Source of the DNA: Proteiniclasticum ruminis
Lineage (GTDB): Bacteria; Bacillota; Clostridia; Clostridiales; Clostridiaceae
Assembly: GCF_900115135.1 (NCBI RefSeq)
Contig: NZ_FOVK01000003.1
Location: 1 to 64,000, forward strand
DNA: 64,000 bases
Direction of reading: 5' to 3'
The position numbers and the translations under genes are program-made. Every line of letters starts with the position of its first letter. The stretch's first letter is position 1. The notes below the pieces were generated by a model. That model saw only the letters and a list, made by a program, of their open reading frames with translations, did no database searches and was not told the DNA's origin. Positions 53,909 through 62,561 of this stretch are shown one piece after another.

Positions 53909-54688
53909 TCACTGGTCACTGCTCTCTTCAAGAAGCCTGAAGGACAGCTCCTGAAACTTTTCCTCAGGGCTGGAGTTCAGCACCAGGAGGGTTCCTTTTT
54001 CCTCTTTATCTGTGAGCAGATCCCTCTCTAGGAGCACTTCCTTCAGATGCCTTGCGGTGCCTTCACTGCCATCCACGATGAGGACGTCCTTTCCGTAGAT
54101 TCTTCTTAAAGAAGGCTTGATGAAGGGATAGTGGGTACAGCCAAGGACCACAGCGCTCATTTCCTTTTCCACGCTTTTCAGCGCTTCTTCCAGAAAAAGA
54201 TAGCTTTTCTCCTGGTAGTCCCCACCTTCTTCAATGATTTCCACAAGGCCTGGCAGAGGAAGTGTCTCTACGCTGCGGCTTTCTTTATAGCGGTCCAGAA
54301 GATTTTTGAACTTCTTTTCCTCCAGGGTTCTTTTCGTGGCCAGGACGAGGATATTGCCTGTTTCCGTATGGTCCACCGCAACCTTCAGGGCTGGTTCAAT
54401 ACCAATGACAGGAAGATCTGGATAAGACTGTCTGAGATCTTCTATGGCAGCACTGGTGGCGGTGTTGCAGGCCACGACCAAGGCTTTGATGGAATACTCC
54501 ATGAGTTTTTCCACCACCTGAAAAGAGAGCTTTTTGATGGTAGCCAGATCTTTATCACCATAGGGAGCATTCAAGGAATCCCCGAAATAGACAAAATCTT
54601 CTTGGGGTAAAATATCCATGGCTTTCTTTAGAACACTGATGCCGCCGACACCGGAATCGAAAAAGCCAATGGGTGCTGTACTTGCCAT
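53909..54688 (-). CDS. murI: Glutamate racemase
   Basis: 259 residues from ATG 54688, fixed by AGGAGG 7 nt upstream; a longer frame to 54736 is unlikely. It makes D-glutamate for peptidoglycan. The opening IGFFDSGVGGISVLK, VYFGDSLNAPYG, catalytic Cys74 in VVACNTATS and second catalytic cysteine in LGCTHYPF are all present. It follows tyrS on the same strand after 76 bases. Confidence 0.97.
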   Translation of the reverse strand: MASTAPIGFFDSGVGGISVLKKAMDILPQEDFVYFGDSLNAPYGDKDLATIKKLSFQVVEKLMEYSIKALVVACNTATSAAIEDLRQSYPDLPVIGIEPALKVAVDHTETGNILVLATKRTLEEKKFKNLLDRYKESRSVETLPLPGLVEIIEEGGDYQEKSYLFLEEALKSVEKEMSAVVLGCTHYPFIKPSLRRIYGKDVLIVDGSEGTARHLKEVLLERDLLTDKEEKGTLLVLNSSPEEKFQELSFRLLEESSDQ

Positions 54689-54764
54689 AAAAGCGCCTCC
54701 TGAGTAGCATGTTTTCATACTGTTTACTAGATTCATTCTAGCAAAAGAGAGGCTCTTTTACAAT

Positions 54765-55961
54765 TTACGCAGGTATGATTTTCACATGGGTCCGCTTTCC
54801 AATGGAAAGGGTGAAGCTTCCTTCTGCTGGCAGTTCCTCTTCTTTGGAGATTTTTTCTCCATTCACAGCAAGTCCCTTTTGCGCCAGCAGCCTTTTGAAT
54901 GCATTCTGGCTCTCCACATAGCCTCTTTCTCTCAGTAGAACTGCCAAAGGCATACTGGAGGGTTCCCAGAGAAGCTCCGGCAGATTCTCAGGAATCTCTT
55001 CCTTGGTGAACACGGTGGTGAAATAGACTTCCGCCTCCTTGGCAGCTTCTTCCCCATGATAGAGTCCTGTGAGAAGTCTTGAAAGCTGAAGCTTCACATT
55101 TTTGGGGTTCTCCTCTTTTAGGGTGTTCTCTATATGCAAGAGTTCTTCTGGTGTGAGATCTGTCACTAAGGTGAAGTATTTCAGGATGAGGCTGTCCGGC
55201 AGCGTCATGATTTTCTGAAACATCACTTTAGGTTCCTCGTCAATGCCCACATAGTTTCCGAGGCTTTTACTCATCTTCTCCACACCATCCAGACCTTCTA
55301 AAAGAGGCATCATGAGCACCGTCTGAGGAGACTGGCCTCTGGATTTCTGCAGAGTCCTTCCCATGAGAAGATTGAAGGTCTGATCGGTTCCCCCAAGCTC
55401 CACATCCGCTTTTATCATGAGGGAGTCGTATCCTTGAAGAAGGGGATAGACAAACTCATTGAGGCCAATGGGGAAACCCGATTCAAACCGCTTTTTGAAA
55501 TCCTCCCGCTCCATCATTCTTGCCACGGTGGTGGTTTTCATAAGGAGAAGGGTTTCTTGAAGATCCATCTTCTCCAGCCAAGTGCTGTTGAAGTGGACCA
55601 CAGTTTTATCTGGATCCAGTATCTTAAAAATCTGATCCGTGTAGGTTTTTGCGTTTTCCAGCACCTTTTCTTTGGAGAGCTCCACCCGGGATTTTGATTT
55701 TCCCGTGGGATCTCCGATTCTTCCTGTAAAATCTCCAATGATGATATGCACCTCATGACCCAGATCCTGAAATGCTTTCAGTTTACGGAGAACCACCGTA
55801 TGTCCCAGATGAATGTCCGGTGCACTGGGGTCCAGCCCCAGTTTCACCTTCAGTTTTTTTCCATGCTTCAGTTTTTCCTTCAGTTCTTCCATGCCGATGA
55901 CTTCCTCTGCCCCTTTTTCAATGAGTGCCAGAATCGAGTCCAGTTGTTCCAAGTTTTCCAT
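54765..55961 (-). CDS. tyrS: Tyrosyl-tRNA synthetase
   Basis: 398 residues, ATG with AGGAGA 8 nt upstream. Class I synthetase with HLGH at 51-54 and KMSKS at 229-233; ELGGTDQTFNLL lies in the tyrosine site. A C-terminal S4-like RNA-binding domain covers about 330-398 (FKRLLAQKGLAVNGEKI). HLGH rather than HIGH and the overall length fit the TyrRS-2/TyrZ-like group. Expression should be controlled by the tyrosine T-box leader directly upstream. Confidence 0.96.
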   Translation of the reverse strand: MENLEQLDSILALIEKGAEEVIGMEELKEKLKHGKKLKVKLGLDPSAPDIHLGHTVVLRKLKAFQDLGHEVHIIIGDFTGRIGDPTGKSKSRVELSKEKVLENAKTYTDQIFKILDPDKTVVHFNSTWLEKMDLQETLLLMKTTTVARMMEREDFKKRFESGFPIGLNEFVYPLLQGYDSLMIKADVELGGTDQTFNLLMGRTLQKSRGQSPQTVLMMPLLEGLDGVEKMSKSLGNYVGIDEEPKVMFQKIMTLPDSLILKYFTLVTDLTPEELLHIENTLKEENPKNVKLQLSRLLTGLYHGEEAAKEAEVYFTTVFTKEEIPENLPELLWEPSSMPLAVLLRERGYVESQNAFKRLLAQKGLAVNGEKISKEEELPAEGSFTLSIGKRTHVKIIPA

Positions 55962-56099
55962 ACGATCATTCTCCTAACTTTTTTTCTCCGTGCTCCGTAA
56001 CCTTCTGTTCTTTTCCATGCTTCCATACTGCCTGTGCTTCTGTGCTTCTTTTTTTCTCCATACTTCTGTACTGCTGGCTTTTCTTTATTTTGGCCAAAA

Positions 56100-56392
56100 A
56101 TAAAAAATCTCCATCCCTTCAGATTCTCTCTGAAAGGATGAAGACATAAGCTCCATGGTACCACCTTAATTTATCTCTCATGTTGCCATGAGAAAACTTA
56201 TCGGGTACATTCATACCCTAGCACGGTAACGGGTGCAGTCTTCCGAGGCAGCCTACTCTTTACGCATTTCGGTGCCTGGCTCAGGGACGTATTCATAGAA
56301 GCTGACCTATTTCCTCACACCACACCGGAAACTCTCTTTAAGTGCCATACTTTTATTACTCTTTCCCATCAAAGCCTTTGCTGTTTGATTTA
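56100..56392 (-). ncRNA. Tyrosine T-box leader of tyrS
   Basis: On the minus strand, the leader has stem I with GAATACG, where UAC (56291-56289) can be the tyrosine specifier codon. The conserved T-box AAGGTGGTACC lies at 56167-56157. An intrinsic terminator follows: CATCCTTTCAGA pairs with TCTGAAGGGATG (56140-56111), ending in a T run. Uncharged tRNA-Tyr would pair through its 3' end with the T-box and prevent termination, raising tyrS expression. Confidence 0.92.
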
Positions 56393-56398
56393 TGATTG

Positions 56399-56427
56399 AT
56401 TCTAAGTCTTTTAGATCCGGATGTCAA
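56399..56427 (-). promoter_or_regulatory. Sigma-A-type promoter of the tyrS T-box transcript
   Basis: On the minus strand TTGACA, 17 bases, TAGAAT. Transcription would begin near 56392. Confidence 0.75.
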
Positions 56428-56448
56428 GGCTGTAATTTTATTTTACTC

Positions 56449-56581
56449 AAAAAAAAACCCCCATATGGGGTTATGAGATGATAAAAAGGGAAAAGAACGA
56501 TTGACATTCTCTTCAGCTGGGCAGTCCCATGGGAAGATGTTCCTGCCGGATAGTGATGATGACACTACGAACCTTTGTTCT
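56449..56581 (-). ncRNA. Short structured RNA of unknown type upstream of the tyrS T-box
   Basis: A minus-strand unit of about 133 nt. It runs from near 56581 to a terminator hairpin of ACCCCATATGGGGGT type at 56458-56470 with nine Ts. No open frame of note lies inside. Predicted pairings include GUAGUG with CACUAU and GGCAG with CUGCC, the latter enclosing a CCCAUGGG segment. It does not show the SRP tetraloop motif or an obvious 6S rod. It ends about 20 bases before the tyrS promoter, so it is separate from the T-box transcript. Confidence 0.55.
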
Positions 56582-56587
56582 GTTTAA

Positions 56588-56616
56588 AGTATAATACAAA
56601 CAGGTGTTCACGTCAA
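56588..56616 (-). promoter_or_regulatory. Sigma-A-type promoter of the short structured RNA
   Basis: On the minus strand TTGACG, 17 bases, TATACT, a near-consensus promoter with no gene other than the short RNA beneath it. Confidence 0.75.
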
Positions 56617-56695
56617 TAGGGAAGAATATTTTTCTTTTCTTTGGAACTCTTGGTATAATAGAGGGGCAATGTAATTAAAAAGGAGTGTTTTATAC

Positions 56696-57208
56696 ATGAA
56701 TCCAATCGTAACCATTAAGCTTGCAACTGGAAAAGAAATTAAAATAGAGCTGTACAAAGATCTGGCGCCAAATACCGTAAAGAACTTTGTGTCTCTGGTG
56801 AACAAGGGGTTTTATGACGGACTGAAGTTCCACAGAGTCATCCCAGGCTTTATGATCCAGGGTGGATGCCCAGAAGGCATCGGCATTGGCGGACCAGGGC
56901 ACAGAATCAAAGGGGAGTTCCGGGCCAATGGTTTCCAGAACGATCTGAAGCATACGAAAGGTGTTATTTCCATGGCAAGAAGCCAGCACAATGATTCCGC
57001 AGGAAGCCAGTTCTTCCTTATGGTGGCAGATGCCCCACATCTGGACGGACAGTACGCAGGATTTGGCGCAGTCATTGAAGGTCTTGAGAATGCCCTGGAA
57101 ATTGCCAGAGTGGACAGAGACTACAGAGATATGCCAAGAGTGGACCAGATTATGGAAAAAGTCACAGTAGAACATGCAGAAGACCTGGGAGCACCAGAGG
57201 TTCTGTAG
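56696..57208 (+). CDS. Cyclophilin-type peptidyl-prolyl isomerase
   Basis: 170 residues, ATG behind AAGGAG with a TATAAT box at 56653. The bacterial cyclophilin core is complete: the catalytic Arg in FHRVIPGFMIQGG, the MARSQHNDSAGSQFFLM block, and FGAVIEGLE. It has no signal peptide, so it acts in the cytoplasm as a folding helper. The next gene begins 41 bases later. Confidence 0.95.
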   Translation: MNPIVTIKLATGKEIKIELYKDLAPNTVKNFVSLVNKGFYDGLKFHRVIPGFMIQGGCPEGIGIGGPGHRIKGEFRANGFQNDLKHTKGVISMARSQHNDSAGSQFFLMVADAPHLDGQYAGFGAVIEGLENALEIARVDRDYRDMPRVDQIMEKVTVEHAEDLGAPEVL

Positions 57209-57249
57209 CATCTTTCAAGTGTGTGTTAAATAACTTGTAGGAGAGTACA

Positions 57250-57645
57250 ATGTCAGAGAATAAAAAAATACTGGTTTATGGACTGAGTGAAACGGAGATG
57301 GCCCATCTTCGAGGAGAAGGGCTTCATCTTCATGAAATCCATCAGGGAAATGCTGGAGGCACACTGGGAGAGCTTATTGAAAACAAAGAAGTTCCTCATG
57401 TGGGAGAGCCTTTAGGCGTTGTGAAAATCATGATCTTCTGCGGCTTTGAAGCGGACGATCATTTAAAAGAGCTGATCACGAAAATCAGAAAAGAGTATGT
57501 GTTTGGGTCCATCATGGCCCTCATCACAAAAACCAACATCAGCTGGCGTTTTGACTATATGATTGAGCATCTCCTGGAAGAACGGGAAGAGAACCGTCAG
57601 ATTGAAAAAGAACGCCGGGCGCAGTATCAGGAAAAACTGGGGTGA
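57250..57645 (+). CDS. DUF3783 family protein
   Basis: 131 residues, ATG with GTAGGAGAG upstream. The DUF3783 pattern is visible: ILVYGLSETEMAHLR near the start, a central MIFCGFEADDHLKELI, and ALITKTNISWRFDYMIEHLLEEREE, which ends in a charged helix. The function is unknown. It is separated from the helix-turn-helix gene by seven bases and from the cyclophilin gene by 41, suggesting one transcript. Confidence 0.85.
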   Translation: MSENKKILVYGLSETEMAHLRGEGLHLHEIHQGNAGGTLGELIENKEVPHVGEPLGVVKIMIFCGFEADDHLKELITKIRKEYVFGSIMALITKTNISWRFDYMIEHLLEEREENRQIEKERRAQYQEKLG

Positions 57646-57652
57646 AAATAAA

Positions 57653-58342
57653 ATGGCAAGAGTAGGCGAAGAGCTGAAGAAAAACAGGCTGGATGCCAAT
57701 ATGACCTTGAAACAGGTGGCAAAAAAGCTGGGTGTTTCTGAAAGCTTTGTGAATGAAGTGGAGCAAGGCAGAAAGGTCGTCAACGAGGATCTTCTGAAAC
57801 GCTTCAGCAAGGTGTTCGACAAGAACATCAGCACCATGGGTCTTGGATCCCTGGAGGAAGCGGCTCAGACGGAGTCTGTGGCAAGAACCAAAGAAATCAT
57901 CAAGAAAGAAGTCTATGTGGCACCCAAAACACCGGTGAATGAGCTTTGGAACCAGGCCTTTGGCGAAAACATCAAAAATGTGCCAGTGTTTGAAGAATCC
58001 ATGAAAAGCCCCATCTCCCATAAGGGATATGTGGTGGAAAGCAAGAAGATTGAAGGGTTTCCCATGGACAAGGTGCTTCTTGTGAAATCAGGAAGTGAGG
58101 ATCTGAAAGGCTATGGCATCAGGAAGGGAGATCTTCTTTTTGGTGTGGAAGCAAAGGACATTCAAGGAACCAGTTTTATGCTGGTCTCTGTACAGGGAAA
58201 GAACCTTTTGAGGAGAGTCAAAAACCTCAACAATGGGTCCGTGGAGCTTCAGAGCTTCAGAGAAAAAGAAGAGGTCAGAAAGGTGCCCGTAAAAGATGTG
58301 CTTCCTTTGGTAAAATTTCATAAATTAGAAAGAGCATTATAA
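57653..58342 (+). CDS. Xre-type helix-turn-helix protein with a C-terminal LexA/S24-like domain
   Basis: 229 residues from ATG 57653, with GGGGTGA 6-10 nt upstream; the longer frame runs back inside DUF3783. Residues 1-60 form a Cro/CI-type helix-turn-helix (MTLKQVAKKLGVSESFVNEVEQGR). After a linker rich in Glu and Lys, residues about 140-225 resemble the beta-rich S24/LexA fold (DKVLLVKSGSEDLKGYGIRKGDLLFGV). The catalytic Ser/Lys pair of the peptidase is not evident, so it may be a non-cleaving relative. Small-protein partner unknown. Confidence 0.75.
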   Translation: MARVGEELKKNRLDANMTLKQVAKKLGVSESFVNEVEQGRKVVNEDLLKRFSKVFDKNISTMGLGSLEEAAQTESVARTKEIIKKEVYVAPKTPVNELWNQAFGENIKNVPVFEESMKSPISHKGYVVESKKIEGFPMDKVLLVKSGSEDLKGYGIRKGDLLFGVEAKDIQGTSFMLVSVQGKNLLRRVKNLNNGSVELQSFREKEEVRKVPVKDVLPLVKFHKLERAL

Positions 58343-58367
58343 TTATCAACAAACGAGGAGCAGGACC

Positions 58368-58545
58368 TGTGGAAAACCATCGGGGATCTGCTCTTTTTCT
58401 TTACACTGATTCAGAGTACAAAAGAGCATTGTCAGAAGATTCCGTCACAGCTTATCCACAGATTGTGGATAAAAAACCCTTTTCTATGGATAACTATTCT
58501 TTTTTAGCAGGTTATGCACAAGGTGAATCCTTCTATTTATGCACA
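58368..58545. other. Cluster of five DnaA-box matches
   Basis: Exact matches to TTWTNCACA: TTTTCCACA (minus) 58368-58376, TTATCCACA 58452-58460, its inverse TGTGGATAA 58464-58472, TTATGCACA 58512-58520 and again 58537-58545. A near match TATGGATAA is at 58485-58493. An 86-residue open frame (GTG 58369 to 58629) crosses the cluster but has no recognisable protein features. Confidence 0.6.
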
Positions 58546-58691
58546 TTGAAATCTCATCGTAAAAAGTTCATGCATTGTTCCCTTATTCTTCACGGAATAT
58601 TACATTTGGTCGTAAAGGAGAAGATATAATAGTAAGTACAAAGAAGTATGATAAGATTACGCTACAATGAAAGAACGAAAGGAAGATAGAT

Positions 58692-59639
58692 ATGAGAAAG
58701 AAAATAGGACTGCTGTTGTCTCTGACCCTGGCTCTTGGTATACTTTCCGCCTGTGCATCTCCTGAAACTGGAGAAGAGGTGAAGAATCCGGAGGATGCCA
58801 TCACTTTGGGCTCCTTTGTGGATACAGAAGGAGGAATCCTTGGCAATATGCTGCTTCTGGCCCTGGAAAACAAGGGATATCTCATAGAAGACAAAGTGCA
58901 GTTCGGAACACCGGATGTGCACAGAAATGCGCTTCTGCAAGGAGAACTCGATCTAGGCATCGACTATACAGGAAACGGACAGTTCTACTCAGAAGGCATT
59001 GACCCTTCGGTCTGGGTGGATGCGGTGAAGGGCTATGAAGCCATACAAGCCTATGATGAAGAAGAGAACAGTCTCATCTGGATGGCTCCAGCCAAAGCAA
59101 ACAATACAGAAGCTCTGGCGGTGAAGGAAGACTTTGCGGAAGAGAATGGGATTGCCACCATGGAAGATTTTGCAAGATATGTCAATGAAGGTGGGGAAGT
59201 GAAGCTTATCACTTCTCAGCTCTTCGCTGAAAAAGAGCAGGGACTTCTGGGACTGGAAAAAGCCTATGGATTCAAGCTGCAGCCAAGCCAGCTGATTCTA
59301 CTTCCCCATGGAAACACCGCAGAGACTCTGAAGGCACTGGCCAGTGGAACAGATGGTGTCAATGTGGCTCTTGCCTATGCTACAGATGGATCCCTGGTGG
59401 ATCTGGCCCTTAGAATCATTGAAGATCCAAAGTCCATTCCGCCGGTCTATGAGCCCTCTGCCATCATCCGGAAAGAAGTCCTCGACAAGTATCCGGAAGT
59501 GAAAGAAATCGTGGAGGAAGTATTTGCGCTCCTGACCAAAGAAAATCTGCAGGAAATGAACAAAGCCGTCATCGTGGATGGAAAATCCCCCAAGGATGTG
59601 GCAAAGGAGTTCCTCACTGAAAATAAACTGCTGCCATAA
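58692..59639 (+). CDS. Substrate-binding lipoprotein of a glycine-betaine/choline-type ABC transporter
   Basis: 315 residues, ATG with GGAAG upstream. Signal peptide ends at LSAC, a lipobox. The body is of the OpuCC/OsmF/YehZ type: ITLGSFVDTEGGILGNMLLLALENKGY split over two elements, a GELDLGIDYTGNG segment, and VALAYATDGSLVDLALRIIEDPK. Aromatic residues for quaternary ammonium binding are scattered as expected. First gene of a four-gene transporter operon, 52 bases after a good promoter-like stretch is not clear; the operon probably starts just upstream. Confidence 0.9.
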   Translation: MRKKIGLLLSLTLALGILSACASPETGEEVKNPEDAITLGSFVDTEGGILGNMLLLALENKGYLIEDKVQFGTPDVHRNALLQGELDLGIDYTGNGQFYSEGIDPSVWVDAVKGYEAIQAYDEEENSLIWMAPAKANNTEALAVKEDFAEENGIATMEDFARYVNEGGEVKLITSQLFAEKEQGLLGLEKAYGFKLQPSQLILLPHGNTAETLKALASGTDGVNVALAYATDGSLVDLALRIIEDPKSIPPVYEPSAIIRKEVLDKYPEVKEIVEEVFALLTKENLQEMNKAVIVDGKSPKDVAKEFLTENKLLP

Positions 59640-59654
59640 CAGACGAGATGGAAG

Positions 59655-60812
59655 GTGCTGCTTTTGAAGAAGAAACTGGATTATCCCCAATTGGTGTACA
59701 GCTTTTTAGGTCTGCTGGCACTGCTTTTACTAAATATATCCGAAGTGAAACCCAACCGTATTGCGCCGGGAGAAAAGTTCAGACTCTTTGAGCTTTCCGG
59801 GTTGCCCATGATGATTTTTGTCATGGGCTTTCTTGTGCTGATGCTGCTTTCCTATGATTTTTCGGGAAGTAAGGCCGTGGTTTCCGGTATCCTTTCCCCG
59901 GTTCTGTTCGCAGGGATTCTTTTTGTCCTGGGCAGGGTCTCCCTGGATATGGCGAAAGATGCGCCCACCATGAGGCTGACCTTTTCCGCTGGCTTCTACG
60001 GGATTCTTCTCATGGTGTATCTTCTCGTAGGACATGGGCTGTCGAAAAAACCCAGAAGGCAGTATCTCATCTATATGGGACTTCTTCTCAGCGGTGCAGT
60101 GATGGTCTTTCTTCTTACGTCTGGACAGTTTCAGGTGTTTTCCATCATGAAAGAGTTTGAAAATAAAAGAGCCCAGTTTTTCACAAGCTTCACGGAGCAC
60201 CTGTTCCTTTCCATGGGCTCTGTGCTGGCAGGGTTGCTCCTTGCAGTTCCCCTGGGGTATCTGGCCTACCGCAGAAAAAAGCTGGAGTCTTTTGTCATGG
60301 TGCCGCTGTCCATTCTGGAAACCATTCCCAGTCTGTCTCTTTTTGGTGTTCTTTTGGTTCCTTTGGCTGCCCTGGGAAGACTTCCCTTTTTTAAAGCCCT
60401 TGGGGTCAGCGGCATCGGATGGGCACCGGCCTTTGTTGCCCTCACGCTTTATACGCTCTTGCCCATCGGCAGAAACACCTTGGTGGGATTTTCCACCGTG
60501 GATCAGAGTGTCATCGAAGCGGCCAGAGGCATGGGCATGAACAGGTCTGAAATATTCCGCCGGATCCTTTTTCCTCTGGCGCTGCCCATCATTCTGACAG
60601 GTCTTCGCATCGCCATGGTCCAGACCTTGGGAGGCGCAGTACTGGCTGGCCTTGTGGGGGGCGGAGGTCTTGGAAGCTTTGTGTTCCTGGGCCTTGCAGA
60701 AGGATCTCCGGATCTTGTGCTTCTTGGGGTCATCCCCATTGTGGTCATGACCCTTTCGCTGGACAGCACCTTGAAAGCGCTGGTGAAGAGATTGAGGAGG
60801 GATGAATTATGA
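59655..60812 (+). CDS. ABC transporter permease, YehY-like, with extra N-terminal membrane domain
   Basis: 385 residues. The first 155 residues have about five hydrophobic segments before the transport domain. The BPD_transp_1 domain occupies about 175-375 with the EAA loop VIEAARGMGMNRSEIFRRILFPLALPIIL. The long N-terminal domain is the feature of YehY-type permeases compared with OpuCB. It would form the membrane channel with the permease at 61725. The stop overlaps the ATPase start (ATGA). Confidence 0.93.
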   Translation: MLLLKKKLDYPQLVYSFLGLLALLLLNISEVKPNRIAPGEKFRLFELSGLPMMIFVMGFLVLMLLSYDFSGSKAVVSGILSPVLFAGILFVLGRVSLDMAKDAPTMRLTFSAGFYGILLMVYLLVGHGLSKKPRRQYLIYMGLLLSGAVMVFLLTSGQFQVFSIMKEFENKRAQFFTSFTEHLFLSMGSVLAGLLLAVPLGYLAYRRKKLESFVMVPLSILETIPSLSLFGVLLVPLAALGRLPFFKALGVSGIGWAPAFVALTLYTLLPIGRNTLVGFSTVDQSVIEAARGMGMNRSEIFRRILFPLALPIILTGLRIAMVQTLGGAVLAGLVGGGGLGSFVFLGLAEGSPDLVLLGVIPIVVMTLSLDSTLKALVKRLRRDEL

Positions 60813-61738
60813 TTAAACTGCAAAATGTTGTGAAAAATTATGAAGGATATGAGGCGGTGAAAGGCATCTCTCTAGAAGTCAAAGAAGGAGAGCTTTATGT
60901 GCTTCTAGGTCCTTCGGGCTGTGGAAAATCCACGACTCTTCGGCTCATCAACAAGATGATCGACCGCACCTCGGGAGAGATCTTTGTGGAAGGAGAACCT
61001 GTGGACGCCTTCAAAGTGGAGTCCCTTCGGAAGAAAATGGGGTATGTCATCCAGAGCACTGGGCTTTTTCCCCATATGTCTGTGGAGGAGAACATCGCAA
61101 CGGTGCCCCGGCTTCTCAAATGGAAGGAAGAGGACATCCGAAAAAGAGGAGAGGAGATGCTGAGGCTTGTGGGACTGTCTCCGGAAGTATATGGCAAGAA
61201 ACTTCCAAAGGAACTATCTGGGGGAGAAGCCCAGAGAGTGGGTGTAGCAAGAGCCCTGGCGGCAGATCCTCATATTCTTCTCATGGATGAGCCTTTTGGG
61301 GCGGTGGATCCCATCAGCAGGGTGAGGCTTCAGAAAGAGTTCCGGGAAATTCAGAAGAAACTTGGAAAAACCGTTATTTTTGTGACCCATGACGTGGAAG
61401 AGGCTCTGCTGCTTGCGGACCGGCTCTGCCTCATGAAAGAGGGGAACATCGTTCAGGAAGGAACACCAGAAGAGGTGATTCTAAGACCTAAGGACCCCTT
61501 TGTGGAGGATTTCTTTGGCAAAGAAGGGACTTTAAGTCTTCTCACCAGATTCAAAGCCATGGATTTCAGGGAAGAGAAGCCCCTTCCAGGAGAACCTCTT
61601 CCCGAGGAGACCACCCTGAAAGAAGCGCTCTCCACCATGATGCTTCTTGGCGTAGGAAGACTTCCCATTGGCGGCGGCAGCATCACGCTGGCAGCCATCA
61701 TGGAGGTTATCAGGAGGTGGAGCCATGAAGAGGAGTAG
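60809..61738 (+). CDS. ABC transporter ATP-binding subunit, OpuCA/YehX-like
   Basis: 309 residues. Walker A GPSGCGKST near residue 33, Q-loop VIQSTGLFPHMSV, signature LSGGEAQRVG, Walker B ILLMDEPFGAVDP and the switch His in FVTHD are all present. OpuCA normally carries two CBS domains at its C-terminus for osmotic regulation. Here only about 45 residues resembling part of one remain, so regulation may differ. It overlaps the preceding permease by four bases and the following one by 14. Confidence 0.95.
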   Translation: MIKLQNVVKNYEGYEAVKGISLEVKEGELYVLLGPSGCGKSTTLRLINKMIDRTSGEIFVEGEPVDAFKVESLRKKMGYVIQSTGLFPHMSVEENIATVPRLLKWKEEDIRKRGEEMLRLVGLSPEVYGKKLPKELSGGEAQRVGVARALAADPHILLMDEPFGAVDPISRVRLQKEFREIQKKLGKTVIFVTHDVEEALLLADRLCLMKEGNIVQEGTPEEVILRPKDPFVEDFFGKEGTLSLLTRFKAMDFREEKPLPGEPLPEETTLKEALSTMMLLGVGRLPIGGGSITLAAIMEVIRRWSHEEE

Positions 61739-62453
61739 AGTCTATGCCGCACTTCTTCTCAGTGTCCTTCTTCTGCTTCTTCTCGTCTTTCCCAAAGAGT
61801 TTGAGGGGTTTCTCGGAAGATATTTCCTCTCCAAGTTTCCAGAAGGATCCAGAACGCCACTATCTCAGCTTTTTATCGAGCATATGGAAATGGTTGTGAT
61901 TTCCAGTGCCTTGGCCATATCCTCAGGCATCTTTCTGGGCATCTTTCTCACCACGAAAGTGGGAGCACCTTTTAAGGATTCTCTTCTGAAACTGGTGAGC
62001 CTTGGACAGACCTTTCCTTCGGCAGCGCTCCTGGCTCTGGTGGTGCCTGTGGTGGGCTATGGCCTCAAGGGCGCACTCATTGCTCTGTATCTGTATGCTC
62101 TGATGCCCATTGTCTACAATGTGGTGGTGGGGATTGAGGAAGTGCCGGAAAGTGTCGTGGAGGCTGCAAAGGGCATGGGCATGAGTGAAGTGGAGATTTA
62201 TAGAAAAGTGAAGATTCCTTTGGCCATGAATGCGATTTTAGGGGGCATCCGAACTTCTACGGTAATCAACATCAGCGCCGCAACCTTAGCGGCGGCAGCA
62301 GGGGCTGGTGGCCTTGGGGTTCTTGTGGTCAACGGCGTTAGGACCTTTGATATGATCCTCATCCTCATGGGATCCATTCCAGTGACCCTTCTGGCGGTGA
62401 TTGTGGAGCTTTCCTTGGAAGAGCTGCAGAAAAGAACGATTTATACCCAATAA
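61725..62453 (+). CDS. ABC transporter permease, OpuCB/YehW-like
   Basis: 242 residues from ATG 61725, set by CAGGAGGTGG; a longer frame to 61668 lies inside the ATPase gene. Six membrane segments and the EAA loop VVEAAKGMGMSEVEIYRKVKIPLAMNAILGG near residue 145. With the YehY-like permease it forms the heterodimeric channel, giving the order binding protein, permease, ATPase, permease. This order and the paired permeases fit OsmU-type compatible-solute uptake. Confidence 0.94.
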   Translation: MKRSRVYAALLLSVLLLLLLVFPKEFEGFLGRYFLSKFPEGSRTPLSQLFIEHMEMVVISSALAISSGIFLGIFLTTKVGAPFKDSLLKLVSLGQTFPSAALLALVVPVVGYGLKGALIALYLYALMPIVYNVVVGIEEVPESVVEAAKGMGMSEVEIYRKVKIPLAMNAILGGIRTSTVINISAATLAAAAGAGGLGVLVVNGVRTFDMILILMGSIPVTLLAVIVELSLEELQKRTIYTQ

Positions 62454-62465
62454 CACAGAATCTTG

Positions 62466-62497
62466 GAGAGCCGTACAGAAAACACGGCTCTCTTTTC
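62466..62497 (+). terminator. Intrinsic terminator of the transporter operon
   Basis: GAGAGCCGT and ACGGCTCTC pair perfectly around ACAGAAAAC, followed by TTTT. Confidence 0.88.
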
Positions 62498-62561
62498 AGT
62501 TTCTCTGAAGTGGGTGTTATAATCGGAATAACGAAATGGAACAAAGAAAGGTGGAACTAGA

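Noticed and set aside
56449-56581. SRP RNA, 6S RNA or a second T-box for the short transcript
   Set aside because: The SRP GGAAG-type tetraloop region is absent, the ends do not pair as a 6S rod, and there is no T-box GGTGG element.
58369-58629. 86-codon GTG-started open frame on the plus strand
   Set aside because: A GAGGAG lies upstream, but the frame crosses a DnaA-box cluster and shows no family, signal or helix pattern. I treat the region as regulatory.
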